Part shown: positions 39,787 through 48,350 of the stretch, piece by piece
How positions within the stretch are numbered: position 1 is the stretch's first letter
Layout of the letters: the number at the start of each line of letters is the position of its first letter
Source: JAHEEL01 sp963836085
GTDB taxonomy: Bacteria; Actinomycetota; Acidimicrobiia; Spongiisociales; UBA5794
Length of the DNA: 64,000 nucleotides
Direction: 5' to 3'
Assembly (NCBI GenBank): GCA_963836085.1
Contig: CAWIHT010000009.1
Span: forward strand, 62,001-126,000
Notes under the pieces: model-generated
The model's input: only the letters and a program-made list of their open reading frames with translations
The model's database searches: none
Told to the model about the DNA's origin: nothing
Made by a program: the position numbers and the translations under genes

Positions 39787-41876
39787 GACGGGTACGGGAC
39801 ATCGCCCCGTGCTCGCGCCGTCGCAAGATCAAGGAGTCGTTGGTGGGTGTCGATTCCCTGTTCCGGCGCAACCTTGGTCCAGGTGCCATCCGGGTGTGCC
39901 TCCCATGCGAGCACATCATCGGAGAGCGCCACCTCGAGGATCTCCTCGAGGCGCACCTTCAAGCGAGGATCGGTGACCGGGACGAGCGCCTCGACGCGGT
40001 TGTTCAGGTTGCGCTGCATCATGTCTGCCGAACCGATGTAGTAGACGGCGTCGGATCCTGGCTTGCCGAAGCGGTAGATCCGGGAGTGCTCGAGGAATCG
40101 GCCCACGATCGACCGCAGGGTGATCGTCTCGGAGAGACCGGGAACGCCCGGACGGACGGAGCAGTTTCCCCGGACGATCAGTTCGATACGGCACCCCGCC
40201 GCGGACGCCGCGTACAACTCGTCGATGACCTCGGTGTCCACGATGTGATTCGACTTCAGGAGAATGCGTCCCTCGGGACCGAGAGCGGCCTGTTCCCTGA
40301 TCCGTTTGATAATCGTCGGACGAAGGAAGTCCGGAGCCACCACGAGCTTCCGGTACGTGGCCGGTCGCGCGTAGCCGGTGAGGTGGTTGAACAACTCGGA
40401 GAGGTCGGCGCCGATGTCCTCATCGGCCGTGTACAACCCGAGGTCCTCGTAGATCCGGGCAGTATTCGGGTTGAAGTTGCCGGTACCGACGTGTGAGTAG
40501 CGGCGGATGCCGTCCTTCTCGCGTCGTACGACGAGCAGGGTCTTGGTGTGCGTCTTCAGGCCCTGAACGCCGTATACGACGTGCACGCCTGCGGATTCGA
40601 GCATCTTCGCCCAGTTGATGTTCGCCGCTTCGTCGAAACGGGCCTTCAGTTCGACCAGCACGACAACCTGCTTGTTCGCCTCGGCAGCCTCGATGAGCGT
40701 TCGCACGACGGCCTCTTCGCCGCCGATCGCCGGGTCGTCCGGTATCGACGTGCGATAGAGCGTCTGCTTGATCGCGAGCACATCCGGGTCGGCTGCCGCC
40801 TGGGCGAGGAACGCACCGGTCGATGTGGCGAATGACTCATAGGGGTAGTGGACCAGGATGTCGCCCTTGCTGAGTTCGGCGAACCAATCCAGGGTCTGAC
40901 CGCTGCGTTCGGCGAGGCGTGGCTGCGTCGTCGGTGGCGACACGGGATCCTTCAGTTCGGGTCGGTCGAGGCCGTAGACGCTCCACAGTCCGACAAGGCC
41001 GAGGGGAGCGTGACGCACGTAGACCTCGTCTCGAGTCAACTGCAGGCCGTGGAGGAGGAGTTCGAGGACATTGTCCGGGATACCGGACTCGACTTCGAGG
41101 CGTACGGCCTGCGCTGCACGTTGGCGATACCTCAGCACGCTCTCGATCGCCCGGAGCAGGTCGTCGGCTTCTTCCTCCTCGACGGCGAGATCGGCGCTGC
41201 GGGTTACGCGGAACGTGGACGATCCGATGACGTCGAGTCCCCCGAACAACCGCCCGAGGTGGTGGCTCACGATCTGTTCGATGGGTACGAAACGCTGCCC
41301 ATCGTCGAGGCGAATGAGTCGAGGCACGTTCTGCGGGATCTTCACCCTCGCGAACCGCCGACTCTTCGTGTCCGGGTCCTTCAGGAGGACCGCCAGGTTC
41401 AGGGACAAGTCGGAGATGAACGGGAACGGATGCGACGGATCGACGGCGAGCGGCGTCAGAACCGGGAAGATCGACTCCTCGAATACTGCGTCGAGCGCCG
41501 CCCGGTCGTGGTCGACCAATTCGTCGTAGTTGACGATCTCGATCCCTTCGGCGGCGAGGGCCGGACGAACGTCCTCGTTGAAAAGGCGATCGATGCTGTC
41601 GTTGAGGGCGGTGACCCGCTCGTGGATCGCATGCAACTGCTGGCGCGGCGTCAAACCATCGGGACCGGACTTCGTGACGCCGCTCTCGGCCTGTTCGAGC
41701 AAGCCGGCAACGCGTACCTGGTGGAATTCGTCCAGGTTCGAGGAGACGATGGCGATGAACTTGACCCGTTCGAGGAGCGGTCGGTTCTGCGCCTCCGCCA
41801 ACGCGAAGACGCGTTCCTGGAATGCGAGCAGGGACAGTTCCCGGTTGACGTACGGAGTGTTGTTGGTCGGGTCCAT
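39783..41876 (-). CDS. ppk1: Polyphosphate kinase 1
   Basis: This 697-residue kinase makes polyphosphate from ATP reversibly. The N-terminal domain has ELSLLAFQERVFALAE and FIAIVSSNLDEFHQVRVAGL. The phosphorylated His lies in YSHVGTGNFNPNTARIYED, and the second active-site His in EHSRIYRFG before IGSADMMQRNLNNRVE. The ATG at 41876 starts MDPTNNTPYVNRELS, the family start; an open frame to 42068 runs into the rpiB gene and is rejected. It is cotranscribed with mutT1. Confidence 0.95.
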   Translation of the reverse strand: MDPTNNTPYVNRELSLLAFQERVFALAEAQNRPLLERVKFIAIVSSNLDEFHQVRVAGLLEQAESGVTKSGPDGLTPRQQLHAIHERVTALNDSIDRLFNEDVRPALAAEGIEIVNYDELVDHDRAALDAVFEESIFPVLTPLAVDPSHPFPFISDLSLNLAVLLKDPDTKSRRFARVKIPQNVPRLIRLDDGQRFVPIEQIVSHHLGRLFGGLDVIGSSTFRVTRSADLAVEEEEADDLLRAIESVLRYRQRAAQAVRLEVESGIPDNVLELLLHGLQLTRDEVYVRHAPLGLVGLWSVYGLDRPELKDPVSPPTTQPRLAERSGQTLDWFAELSKGDILVHYPYESFATSTGAFLAQAAADPDVLAIKQTLYRTSIPDDPAIGGEEAVVRTLIEAAEANKQVVVLVELKARFDEAANINWAKMLESAGVHVVYGVQGLKTHTKTLLVVRREKDGIRRYSHVGTGNFNPNTARIYEDLGLYTADEDIGADLSELFNHLTGYARPATYRKLVVAPDFLRPTIIKRIREQAALGPEGRILLKSNHIVDTEVIDELYAASAAGCRIELIVRGNCSVRPGVPGLSETITLRSIVGRFLEHSRIYRFGKPGSDAVYYIGSADMMQRNLNNRVEALVPVTDPRLKVRLEEILEVALSDDVLAWEAHPDGTWTKVAPEQGIDTHQRLLDLATARARGDVPYPS

Positions 41877-41949
41877 GGGCCTTGCAGGTGGGGGACGCCG
41901 TGCATCATACCGACGGACGCGAGGTGACGAACGAGCCGATCCGCCTGTC

Positions 41950-42399
41950 CTAGGCCCAGGATTCTTCGAGTTCGTCGATCTTCGCGACTCGCCGGAGATG
42001 GCGCTCCTCACCGGAGAACTCCGCTCCCAGGAACGCTTGGACGATCTCCCATGCGGGCTCTGGACCAATGACGCGGCCGCCGAGCGCGATGACGTTCATC
42101 CCGTCGTGCTCGACGCCTTGATGAGCGGTGTAGACGTCGTGGATGATGGCCGCGCGGATGCCGCGAATCTTCCCTGCCGCGATCGACGCACCCGCACCCG
42201 ATCCGCAGAGCACCACACCCCGGTCGGCCTCTCCCAAAGCGACCGCACGCGCCGCCGGCCCCACGTAGTCGGGGAAGTCCACCGCGTCCTCGGAATCCGT
42301 CCCGAAGTCGAGTACCTCGTACCCGGCCGCAACAAGCCGCCCCTTGAGGTCCTCCTTGAGGGCAAACCCACCATGATCAGTTCCCATAGCGACGCGCAT
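41950..42399 (-). CDS. rpiB: Ribose 5-phosphate isomerase B
   Basis: This 149-residue enzyme interconverts ribose 5-phosphate and ribulose 5-phosphate. It has GTDHGGFALKE, the catalytic Cys in VVLCGSGAGASIAAGKIRG and the His of VEHDGMNVIALGGR. It keeps the Cys and lacks any N-terminal extension, unlike the BMC-associated paralogue at 32336-32932. It is therefore the likely housekeeping enzyme. A GGAGCACAC ribosome site precedes the ATG. Confidence 0.92.
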   Translation of the reverse strand: MRVAMGTDHGGFALKEDLKGRLVAAGYEVLDFGTDSEDAVDFPDYVGPAARAVALGEADRGVVLCGSGAGASIAAGKIRGIRAAIIHDVYTAHQGVEHDGMNVIALGGRVIGPEPAWEIVQAFLGAEFSGEERHLRRVAKIDELEESWA

Positions 42400-42502
42400 G
42401 TGTGCTCCTTGTGTGCCACAGGCGAGCGTAGCGATGACGGAGTAGCGGAGGGGGACCTGTCGACAGTGCGTGGCCGTACATGTGACCCGGGGAACGCGTC
42501 CA

Positions 42503-42538
42503 CTCAGCTACCCAGCTACTCAGCTACTCGGCTACCCA
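42503..42538 (+). repeat. Short tandem repeat, CTCAGCTA-type x4
   Basis: Four consecutive 8-bp units (CTCAGCTA, CCCAGCTA, CTCAGCTA, CTCGGCTA) lie in the divergent gap between rpiB and murA. They resemble the units at 24968-24985. Confidence 0.7.
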
Positions 42539-42571
42539 CCCGAAGACCCCCGCGGTTTCGTGCACGTTCCC

Positions 42572-42577
42572 TAGGCT
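42572..42577 (+). promoter_or_regulatory. Putative -10 element of a leaderless promoter
   Basis: TAGGCT lies 7 bases before the murA ATG at 42585; no ribosome site is present. Confidence 0.5.
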
Positions 42578-42584
42578 TTCGCTC

Positions 42585-43847
42585 ATGGACGATCGTGTTG
42601 AAGTGCTGCGGGTTGTCGGTGGGACACCTCTTGAGGGGGAGCTGTCGGTTCTTGGGGCGAAGAATGCGGCGCTCAAACACATGGTGGCGACACTGCTCGC
42701 GCCGGGAATCCATCACCTTTCGAACGTGCCCCGGATCCTCGACGTCGAGATCATGGGCAGTGTGCTGCGGCACGTGGGCGCGACGTGCGAACGGGACGGC
42801 ACCACGCTCACGATCGACGTTCCTGACGATCCGAATCCCGAGGCTCCGCTCGATCTCGTCCGACAGATGCGTGCCTCGATCCTGATTCTCGGCACCCTGT
42901 TGTCCCGGACCGGTGAAGCACGGGTCGCACTCCCGGGAGGCGACGACTTCGGATCTCGTCCGATCGATCTGCACCTCGGTGGCCTCGAGGACCTCGGAGC
43001 CGTCTTCGAACTCCAACACGGCGTGCTGCGAGCGACCGCCCCCGACGGACTGCACGGGGCGGAGATCTACCTCGAGTTCCCGTCGGTCGGAGCCACGGAG
43101 AACATCCTCCTTGCCTCCGTCCTCGCGGAGGGAACGACCACGATTGGCAACGCGGCCCGCGAGCCCGAATTGGCCGATCTCGCCGCCTACTTGGTTGCCA
43201 TGGGTGCCAACATCGAAGGGGCGGGCACCTCCACGGTTGTGGTCAACGGTGTGTCCGAGCTCCACCCAGCCGACCATCGCGTTGTCCCGGATCGCCTCGA
43301 AGCCGGCACCTACATCGTGGCGGCGGTCATGACGGCTGGCACGCTCACCGTTCATGACTGTGTTCCGCAGCATCTCCGGATGGAGATGAGCAAGCTCGCC
43401 GATGCCGGCGCCGACGTCACCTCGGGCGATGATTGGATCACCGTGCGAGGGCCGGCACGACCGGAGCCGATCGACTTCGCGACGCTACCGTTCCCGGGCT
43501 ATCACACCGACATGCATCCGCAGATGGTGGCGCTGCTCTCCGTCGCGGATGGCACTTCGATCGCTACGGAGAACGTCTACGCCGCCCGTTTCCGCTACAT
43601 CGGTGAACTCAACCGCATGGGTGCGGTCATCCACACCGACGGACAGCACATCGTGATCCGCGGTGTCGAGGAACTCAGCGGCTGTGAGGTGGACGGATGC
43701 GACATTCGAGCGGCGGCGGCACTCACAATCGCTGCCCTGCGAGCCGATGGGACGACCACGATTGTTGGTGCCCACCACGTGGACCGTGGGTACGACGGAT
43801 TCGTCGGCAACCTCCAATCGCTCGGCGCTCGCATCGAGCGGGCCTGA
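42585..43847 (+). CDS. murA: UDP-N-acetylglucosamine 1-carboxyvinyltransferase
   Basis: This 420-residue enzyme makes the first committed step of peptidoglycan synthesis, joining phosphoenolpyruvate to UDP-GlcNAc. It shows GAKNAALKHMVA at the N-terminus and FGSRPIDLHLGGLEDLGA. The active-site loop reads LPGGDDFG, so Asp120 stands where fosfomycin-sensitive enzymes have Cys (PGGCTIG in E. coli). The same Cys-to-Asp exchange makes mycobacterial MurA insensitive to fosfomycin. The rest of the two-domain fold is complete. Confidence 0.95.
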   Translation: MDDRVEVLRVVGGTPLEGELSVLGAKNAALKHMVATLLAPGIHHLSNVPRILDVEIMGSVLRHVGATCERDGTTLTIDVPDDPNPEAPLDLVRQMRASILILGTLLSRTGEARVALPGGDDFGSRPIDLHLGGLEDLGAVFELQHGVLRATAPDGLHGAEIYLEFPSVGATENILLASVLAEGTTTIGNAAREPELADLAAYLVAMGANIEGAGTSTVVVNGVSELHPADHRVVPDRLEAGTYIVAAVMTAGTLTVHDCVPQHLRMEMSKLADAGADVTSGDDWITVRGPARPEPIDFATLPFPGYHTDMHPQMVALLSVADGTSIATENVYAARFRYIGELNRMGAVIHTDGQHIVIRGVEELSGCEVDGCDIRAAAALTIAALRADGTTTIVGAHHVDRGYDGFVGNLQSLGARIERA

Positions 43848-43895
43848 CCCAGGGCTCACGACGCCATGCGTCCGCATTAGCGCGTCATCCGGGGT

Positions 43896-43901
43896 TAGCT
43901 T
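43896..43901 (+). promoter_or_regulatory. Putative -10 element of a leaderless promoter
   Basis: TAGCTT lies 6 bases before the ATG at 43908; no ribosome site is present. Confidence 0.5.
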
Positions 43902-43907
43902 GTACCC

Positions 43908-44210
43908 ATGGTTGTTGAGCAAGAGAACGTGATCGAGATCGCCTCTCCGACGGACAAGCCCGAGGCGGGTTTCGACGGTGCAGGGGAGATCGATCTCTCC
44001 CTCCTCGAGACCACCCTCGAGTACATCCGACCGGCACTCCAGGCCGACGGCGGCGATCTCGTGCTGCTCGGCGCCGAGAACGGCAAAGTAACCCTGCAAC
44101 TCGTCGGCGCGTGCGGCGGGTGCCCGCTGTCGACGATGACGCTCACGTCCGGAATCGAACGCATTCTCCAGGATCGCGTCCCAGGTGTCCTCACCGTCGA
44201 GGCCATCTGA
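43908..44210 (+). CDS. NifU-like C-terminal domain protein (Nfu-type Fe-S carrier)
   Basis: This 100-residue protein consists of a short acidic N-terminus and one NifU C-terminal domain: LLETTLEYIRPALQADGGDLVLLG, then the cluster-binding CGGCP and TLTSGIERILQDRVPG. It probably receives an iron-sulfur cluster from a scaffold and hands it to target enzymes. iscS lies 3 kb downstream. Confidence 0.92.
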   Translation: MVVEQENVIEIASPTDKPEAGFDGAGEIDLSLLETTLEYIRPALQADGGDLVLLGAENGKVTLQLVGACGGCPLSTMTLTSGIERILQDRVPGVLTVEAI

Positions 44211-44244
44211 TCGTCGTTGCGCCCGAGCGACGTCCCTCCGACCG

Positions 44245-44250
44245 TAATCT
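44245..44250 (+). promoter_or_regulatory. Putative -10 element of a leaderless promoter
   Basis: TAATCT lies 6 bases before GTG 44257 and 9 before ATG 44260. The spacing favours the GTG. Confidence 0.5.
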
Positions 44251-44256
44251 GTTGAC

Positions 44257-45171
44257 GTGATGCTCGTTCAACGCGCCAGAGATGGCGATCGCCGGTCGCT
44301 CGCCCGTCTTGTGAGTCGGGTCGAAGACGACACGCCTGAAGGCCGAGCGGCGCTTGCCGCTGTCTACTCAGACGGCGGTTCCGCATGGGTGACCGGTGTC
44401 ACGGGAGCTCCCGGCGCCGGCAAGTCCACCCTCGTTGACGGTCTCGTCGGTCATGCCGCGAATCAGGGGACCGTCGCGGTGATTGCCGTCGATCCGTCCA
44501 GTCCATTCACCGGTGGCGCTGTTCTTGGCGACCGGATCCGGATGCAGCGACACACCGACGACCCGCGGGTGTACATCAGGTCCATGGCGAACCGGGGCCA
44601 CCTCGGTGGTCTCGCCGATTCGACGCCGCGTGTGGTCGCTCTCCTCGACGGCATCGGGTTCGACAGCGTGATCGTCGAGACCGTTGGCGTCGGTCAAGCA
44701 GAGGTCGACGTTGCAGCCTCCGCAGACACCGTCGTCGTGGTGGTGAGCCCTGGCTGGGGAGATTCGATCCAGGCAGCGAAGGCTGGTCTCCTCGAGATCG
44801 GCGACATCTTCGTGGTCAACAAGGCCGACCGCTCGGGAGCCCACGAGGCGGTGACGGATCTCAACCGGATGCTCGACGCGGGACCGATCCGTCCGTGGCG
44901 CCCACCCGTCGTGACCACGATTGCCACCGACGGCACGGGCATCGGAGCGCTGCTGGTCGCGATCGGGGACCATCGCCGGTACCTCACCGACACGGCGACA
45001 CTGGACCGCATTCGGAGGGATCGGGCGCTGCGCGAGATCGAAGCGGCCGTGAGGTCCGGGTTGAGGCGGAAGGCCACGCTCGGCCCCGCCGACGATGCAA
45101 CACTCGCTCGGGTCGTTGCTCGAGAAGTCGATCCGTGGACGGCAGCCGAGGGCATCGTCGACGCGCGGTAG
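44257..45171 (+). CDS. meaB: Methylmalonyl-CoA mutase-associated GTPase MeaB
   Basis: This 304-residue G3E-family GTPase protects and reloads B12-dependent methylmalonyl-CoA mutase. The P-loop is GAPGAGKSTLVDGL; VDPSSPFTGGAVLGDRIRM, ETVGVGQAEVDV and the base-binding NKAD follow in the family order. No mutase gene lies in this window. An enoyl-CoA hydratase follows 33 bases on, in line with acyl-CoA metabolism. Confidence 0.92.
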   Translation: MMLVQRARDGDRRSLARLVSRVEDDTPEGRAALAAVYSDGGSAWVTGVTGAPGAGKSTLVDGLVGHAANQGTVAVIAVDPSSPFTGGAVLGDRIRMQRHTDDPRVYIRSMANRGHLGGLADSTPRVVALLDGIGFDSVIVETVGVGQAEVDVAASADTVVVVVSPGWGDSIQAAKAGLLEIGDIFVVNKADRSGAHEAVTDLNRMLDAGPIRPWRPPVVTTIATDGTGIGALLVAIGDHRRYLTDTATLDRIRRDRALREIEAAVRSGLRRKATLGPADDATLARVVAREVDPWTAAEGIVDAR

Positions 45172-45204
45172 CCTCTCTCCCACGCGAACGTTGGAGGCAA
45201 CGTC

Positions 45205-45972
45205 ATGGATCTCGTCGACTTCACGGTCTCGACCGCGGTGGCCACGATCACGCTGAATCGACCGCCGGTGAACGCGCTCAGCGCGGAACTCATCACCGAC
45301 ATTGGGCAGGCGTTGGAACAGGCCGCGAATCCCGAGGTTCGGGCCGTCGTCATCACGGGGAGTCCACACTTCGCCGCAGGCGCCGACATCACCGGATTCC
45401 AGGCCGCGTTCGACGGAGACACCGATCCCGATCTCGCCTCGTCGCTGTCGGCGGTCGTTACACGATTGGAGTCGCTCGCGAAGCCGACGATCGCTGCGAT
45501 CCGCGGTTTCGCCCTCGGTGGCGGACTCGAACTCGCCATGGGAGCCGACTTCCGATATCTCGCCGAGGATGCCCGGGTCGGGCAACCTGAGATCCTCCTC
45601 GGGATCATCCCCGGTGCCGGAGGGACCCAACGTCTCGCGCGTCTGGTCGGGTACCAGCGGGCGCTCGAGATGTGCCTGACCGGCAGACAGGTTCCTGCAG
45701 AGGAGGCCGCTCGCATCGGAATCGCTGACAAGGTTCTCCCTGACGAGTCCCTGCTCGAGGTCGCGCTGGCAGATGCCGCCGAATTCGCTGCAGGCCCAAC
45801 CGTCGCGTACTCGGCGGTGAAACGTTCGCTCGCCGGCGGATACGGGGGGCCGCTCGATCGCGGTCTCGGGATCGAGGCGGCCGAGTTCGCCCGTGCCTTC
45901 GGATCGAACGATGCGCGCGTCGGGGTGGAGGCGTTTCTCTCGAAGCAGAAGCCACAGTTCGGGGGTTCGTAG
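45205..45972 (+). CDS. Enoyl-CoA hydratase/isomerase family protein
   Basis: This 255-residue crotonase-fold enzyme has HFAAGADITGF forming the first half of the oxyanion hole and ALGGGLELAMGADFRY the second. Glu in QPEILLGIIPGAGGTQRLARLVG fits the catalytic Glu position of hydratases. The likely reaction is hydration of a 2-enoyl-CoA in beta-oxidation. A TAGCCT -10 element at 45169-45174 and a TTGGAGG ribosome site lie upstream. Confidence 0.92.
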   Translation: MDLVDFTVSTAVATITLNRPPVNALSAELITDIGQALEQAANPEVRAVVITGSPHFAAGADITGFQAAFDGDTDPDLASSLSAVVTRLESLAKPTIAAIRGFALGGGLELAMGADFRYLAEDARVGQPEILLGIIPGAGGTQRLARLVGYQRALEMCLTGRQVPAEEAARIGIADKVLPDESLLEVALADAAEFAAGPTVAYSAVKRSLAGGYGGPLDRGLGIEAAEFARAFGSNDARVGVEAFLSKQKPQFGGS

Positions 45973-46024
45973 CGTGCGGCGTTCAGTCCAAGGCGTCCTG
46001 ACCTCCCAATACCCCGGACCGGGA

Positions 46025-46030
46025 TAGCCT
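46025..46030 (+). promoter_or_regulatory. Putative -10 element
   Basis: TAGCCT lies 9 bases before the ATG at 46040. Confidence 0.4.
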
Positions 46031-46039
46031 CGGAGCTCC

Positions 46040-47179
46040 ATGGCCACTCGAAAGCTCCCTCGTTGGGCCGGCACCGCGGTGCTGGTCGGAATCGGCATCA
46101 TGGCGCTGGTGCTGTTCGTGGCGGCATGGCTGTCGGCCAACCAGATTCGCTCCGACGTCCTGCTGCCGGTCGCCGACAATCGTCCATACGACATCGAGGT
46201 CCTTCGGACGCCTCCGGCGCGGATTGTGATTGCCGGCGCAGACGAACCGCCGCGGGGTGGCACATGGGGTTTCGAGGCCGAAGCGACGTACACCCAACTG
46301 ACGTCGCTCCTCAACCGGTCCGAGTCCGAGACCGAGTGGGCGGCAACCGCGTTCGGTGAGGAGGCGGCAGTCGGGAACACGGGTCGTATCGACGTCGATG
46401 CGTTCCCGGTCGACCCAAACGAGGCGTTTGGACTCGGCTTCGACGACGTGCGCGCGCCGGGTGAACTCGGGCCCCTGCCTGCCTGGCTGATCGACGGCCG
46501 TCGATCGACGTGGGTCATCATCGCCCACGGGAAGGGCACCGACCGTCGGACGCAGGCCCTGCGAATGATCCCAAGCTTCGTCGAGTCCGGGTACCCCGTG
46601 CTTGTGGTGAGCTACCGCAACGACGACGGTGCACCGAAGGACCCGTCGGGGCTGCGGTCGTGGGGCTTGACGGAGTGGCGCGACCTGGACGCGGCGATCC
46701 GCCTTGCGGAACGCGAAGGGGCACAGGACTACATCCTCGTCGGCCACGACCTCGGCGCCGAGGTCGTCTCCATGTTCTTGCACGAGTCCGACCAGGTCGG
46801 CAGTGTTCTTGGTGTCGTCTTCGATTCACCCGTGCTCGACCTCGCCGGCAGCATGAACTACAACTCGGGCCCGATCGCTTCGTTCGTCGGAGAACTCGGT
46901 CTTCAAATGTCGAGGCTCCGGTTTGGCATGGAGTGGGACGAACTCGATCAGGTTGCCCGAGCGGACCAATTCGACGTTCCGGTGCTGGCGCTCCACGGGG
47001 CCGGCGACGAGATCGCCCCCATTGAGATCACCGAGGCCTTCGTCGCAGCCCGACCCGACCTCGCCCGGCTCATCCGATTCGAGCAAGGTGCTCACGGCGA
47101 TCTATGGAACGTCGACCGATCCCGCTACGAGGCCGAGGTCATGGCGTTTCTCGAGAGCTTCGTCGAAGACGAGGGCTGA
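46040..47179 (+). CDS. Membrane-anchored alpha/beta hydrolase with Asp at the nucleophile position
   Basis: This 379-residue protein has one N-terminal membrane segment (about 12-32) and an alpha/beta hydrolase domain at about 155-375. The usual GxSxG elbow reads VGHDLGAE, so Asp237 replaces Ser. Other triad members fit: Asp in LHGAGDEIAP and His in EQGAHGDLW. An Asp nucleophile is normal in haloalkane dehalogenases and epoxide hydrolases but not in the BAAT/esterase-like proteins this otherwise resembles. Residues 40-150 are unassigned. It may be a true Asp-type hydrolase or an inactive relative. Confidence 0.8.
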   Translation: MATRKLPRWAGTAVLVGIGIMALVLFVAAWLSANQIRSDVLLPVADNRPYDIEVLRTPPARIVIAGADEPPRGGTWGFEAEATYTQLTSLLNRSESETEWAATAFGEEAAVGNTGRIDVDAFPVDPNEAFGLGFDDVRAPGELGPLPAWLIDGRRSTWVIIAHGKGTDRRTQALRMIPSFVESGYPVLVVSYRNDDGAPKDPSGLRSWGLTEWRDLDAAIRLAEREGAQDYILVGHDLGAEVVSMFLHESDQVGSVLGVVFDSPVLDLAGSMNYNSGPIASFVGELGLQMSRLRFGMEWDELDQVARADQFDVPVLALHGAGDEIAPIEITEAFVAARPDLARLIRFEQGAHGDLWNVDRSRYEAEVMAFLESFVEDEG

Positions 47180-47222
47180 GAACCGCGCCGCAACGACGCG
47201 GAATGGGGCAGACTTGGAGTCC

Positions 47223-48350
47223 ATGCTGTATCTCGATCACGCCGCCAGCACCCCGCTGCGACCCGAAGTCCGGGACGTGATGGCGCCGTTCGTCGGAGAG
47301 CGCTTCGGGAACCCTTCCGGGATCCACGGCACCGCGCAACAGGCGAAGAACGCCATCGAAGCAGCGCGAGAGCAGATCGCTGCAGCAATCGGTGCGGCGA
47401 GCCCTCTCGAGATCGTGTTCACCGGCGGCGGTACCGAAGCAGACAACCTCGCCGTATTCGGGGCGGCGTGGCCGGCCGGCGGCGGGATCATCACAACCGC
47501 GGTCGAACACGCGGCGGTCCTCGAATCGGCCCGATTCGCCGAGCGGGTCGGAAGCATCGTCTCGATTCTGCCGGTGGACCACCTCGGACGCGTAACGCCG
47601 GCAGAGGTCGCCGCACACGTCGACGAAGGGACGGCGGTCGTCTCCGTGATGATGGCGAACAACGAGACCGGTGTTCTCCAGCCCGTTGCCGAGATCGCGA
47701 AAGGCGTTCGGGCGGTGAGCGACCGGGCCCTCGTGCATACCGACGCGGTTCAAGCCTTCGCCTCGATCCCTGTCGCGGTGTACGACGGTGGACCGGACCT
47801 CATCTCGGTCTCCGCACACAAGATCGGGGGACCACAAGGCGTTGGGTTCCTCTACGTTCGAGACGGAATCGAACTCGAACCGGTGATCCACGGCGGCGGC
47901 CAGGAGCTGGGCCGCCGGTCTGGTACACACAACGTGGCGGCAATCGTGGGGCTCGGCGCGGCGGTCGAGGCCACGGTCGCTGAACGCGAGGGATATCGCG
48001 CACGCGTCGCAGCGGCCCGTGACCGCTTCGAGCAGGACCTGCGTTCAAGGATCAACATTGAGGGCACGGCAGGCGAGGCCGAGCGGCTGGTGTCGCACGC
48101 GCACCTCCGGTTCCCCGGAATCGCGGCAGAGACCCTCCTGGTGCGCCTCGACCTCGCTGGCGTGGCGGCGGCAGCCGGCGCGGCGTGCCACAGCGGCGCG
48201 ATCGAGAGCAGCCACGTTCTGACAGCGATGGGGATCGAGCCGGCGGCGGCGGCCGAATCCATCCGTTTCAGCTTCGGCCGGGATGACGATGAGTCGACGG
48301 GAGCGATCGCTGCAGCCACCGTTGCGGGTGTCGTCGAGGGGCTCGCATGA
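47223..48350 (+). CDS. iscS: Cysteine desulfurase
   Basis: This 375-residue PLP enzyme removes sulfur from cysteine for tRNA thiolation and Fe-S assembly. It has MLYLDHAASTPLRPEV at the start, TGGGTEADNLAV, the PLP Lys in SAHKIGGPQGVGF and the active Cys in GAACHSGAIESSH. The open frame extends upstream to 46923 inside the previous gene; the ATG at 47223 is the family start. The stop overlaps mnmA (ATGA), its likely sulfur acceptor. Confidence 0.95.
   Translation: MLYLDHAASTPLRPEVRDVMAPFVGERFGNPSGIHGTAQQAKNAIEAAREQIAAAIGAASPLEIVFTGGGTEADNLAVFGAAWPAGGGIITTAVEHAAVLESARFAERVGSIVSILPVDHLGRVTPAEVAAHVDEGTAVVSVMMANNETGVLQPVAEIAKGVRAVSDRALVHTDAVQAFASIPVAVYDGGPDLISVSAHKIGGPQGVGFLYVRDGIELEPVIHGGGQELGRRSGTHNVAAIVGLGAAVEATVAEREGYRARVAAARDRFEQDLRSRINIEGTAGEAERLVSHAHLRFPGIAAETLLVRLDLAGVAAAAGAACHSGAIESSHVLTAMGIEPAAAAESIRFSFGRDDDESTGAIAAATVAGVVEGLA

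Noticed and set aside
42503..42538. CRISPR array
   Set aside because: Units are 8 bp with no spacers and no cas genes nearby.
39016..42885. Plus-strand open frames opposite mutT1, ppk1 and rpiB
   Set aside because: They mirror well-supported minus-strand genes and show no recognisable protein pattern.
44368..46539. Long minus-strand open frame (723 codons) across meaB and the enoyl-CoA hydratase gene
   Set aside because: It is antisense to two well-supported genes and its product shows no domain.
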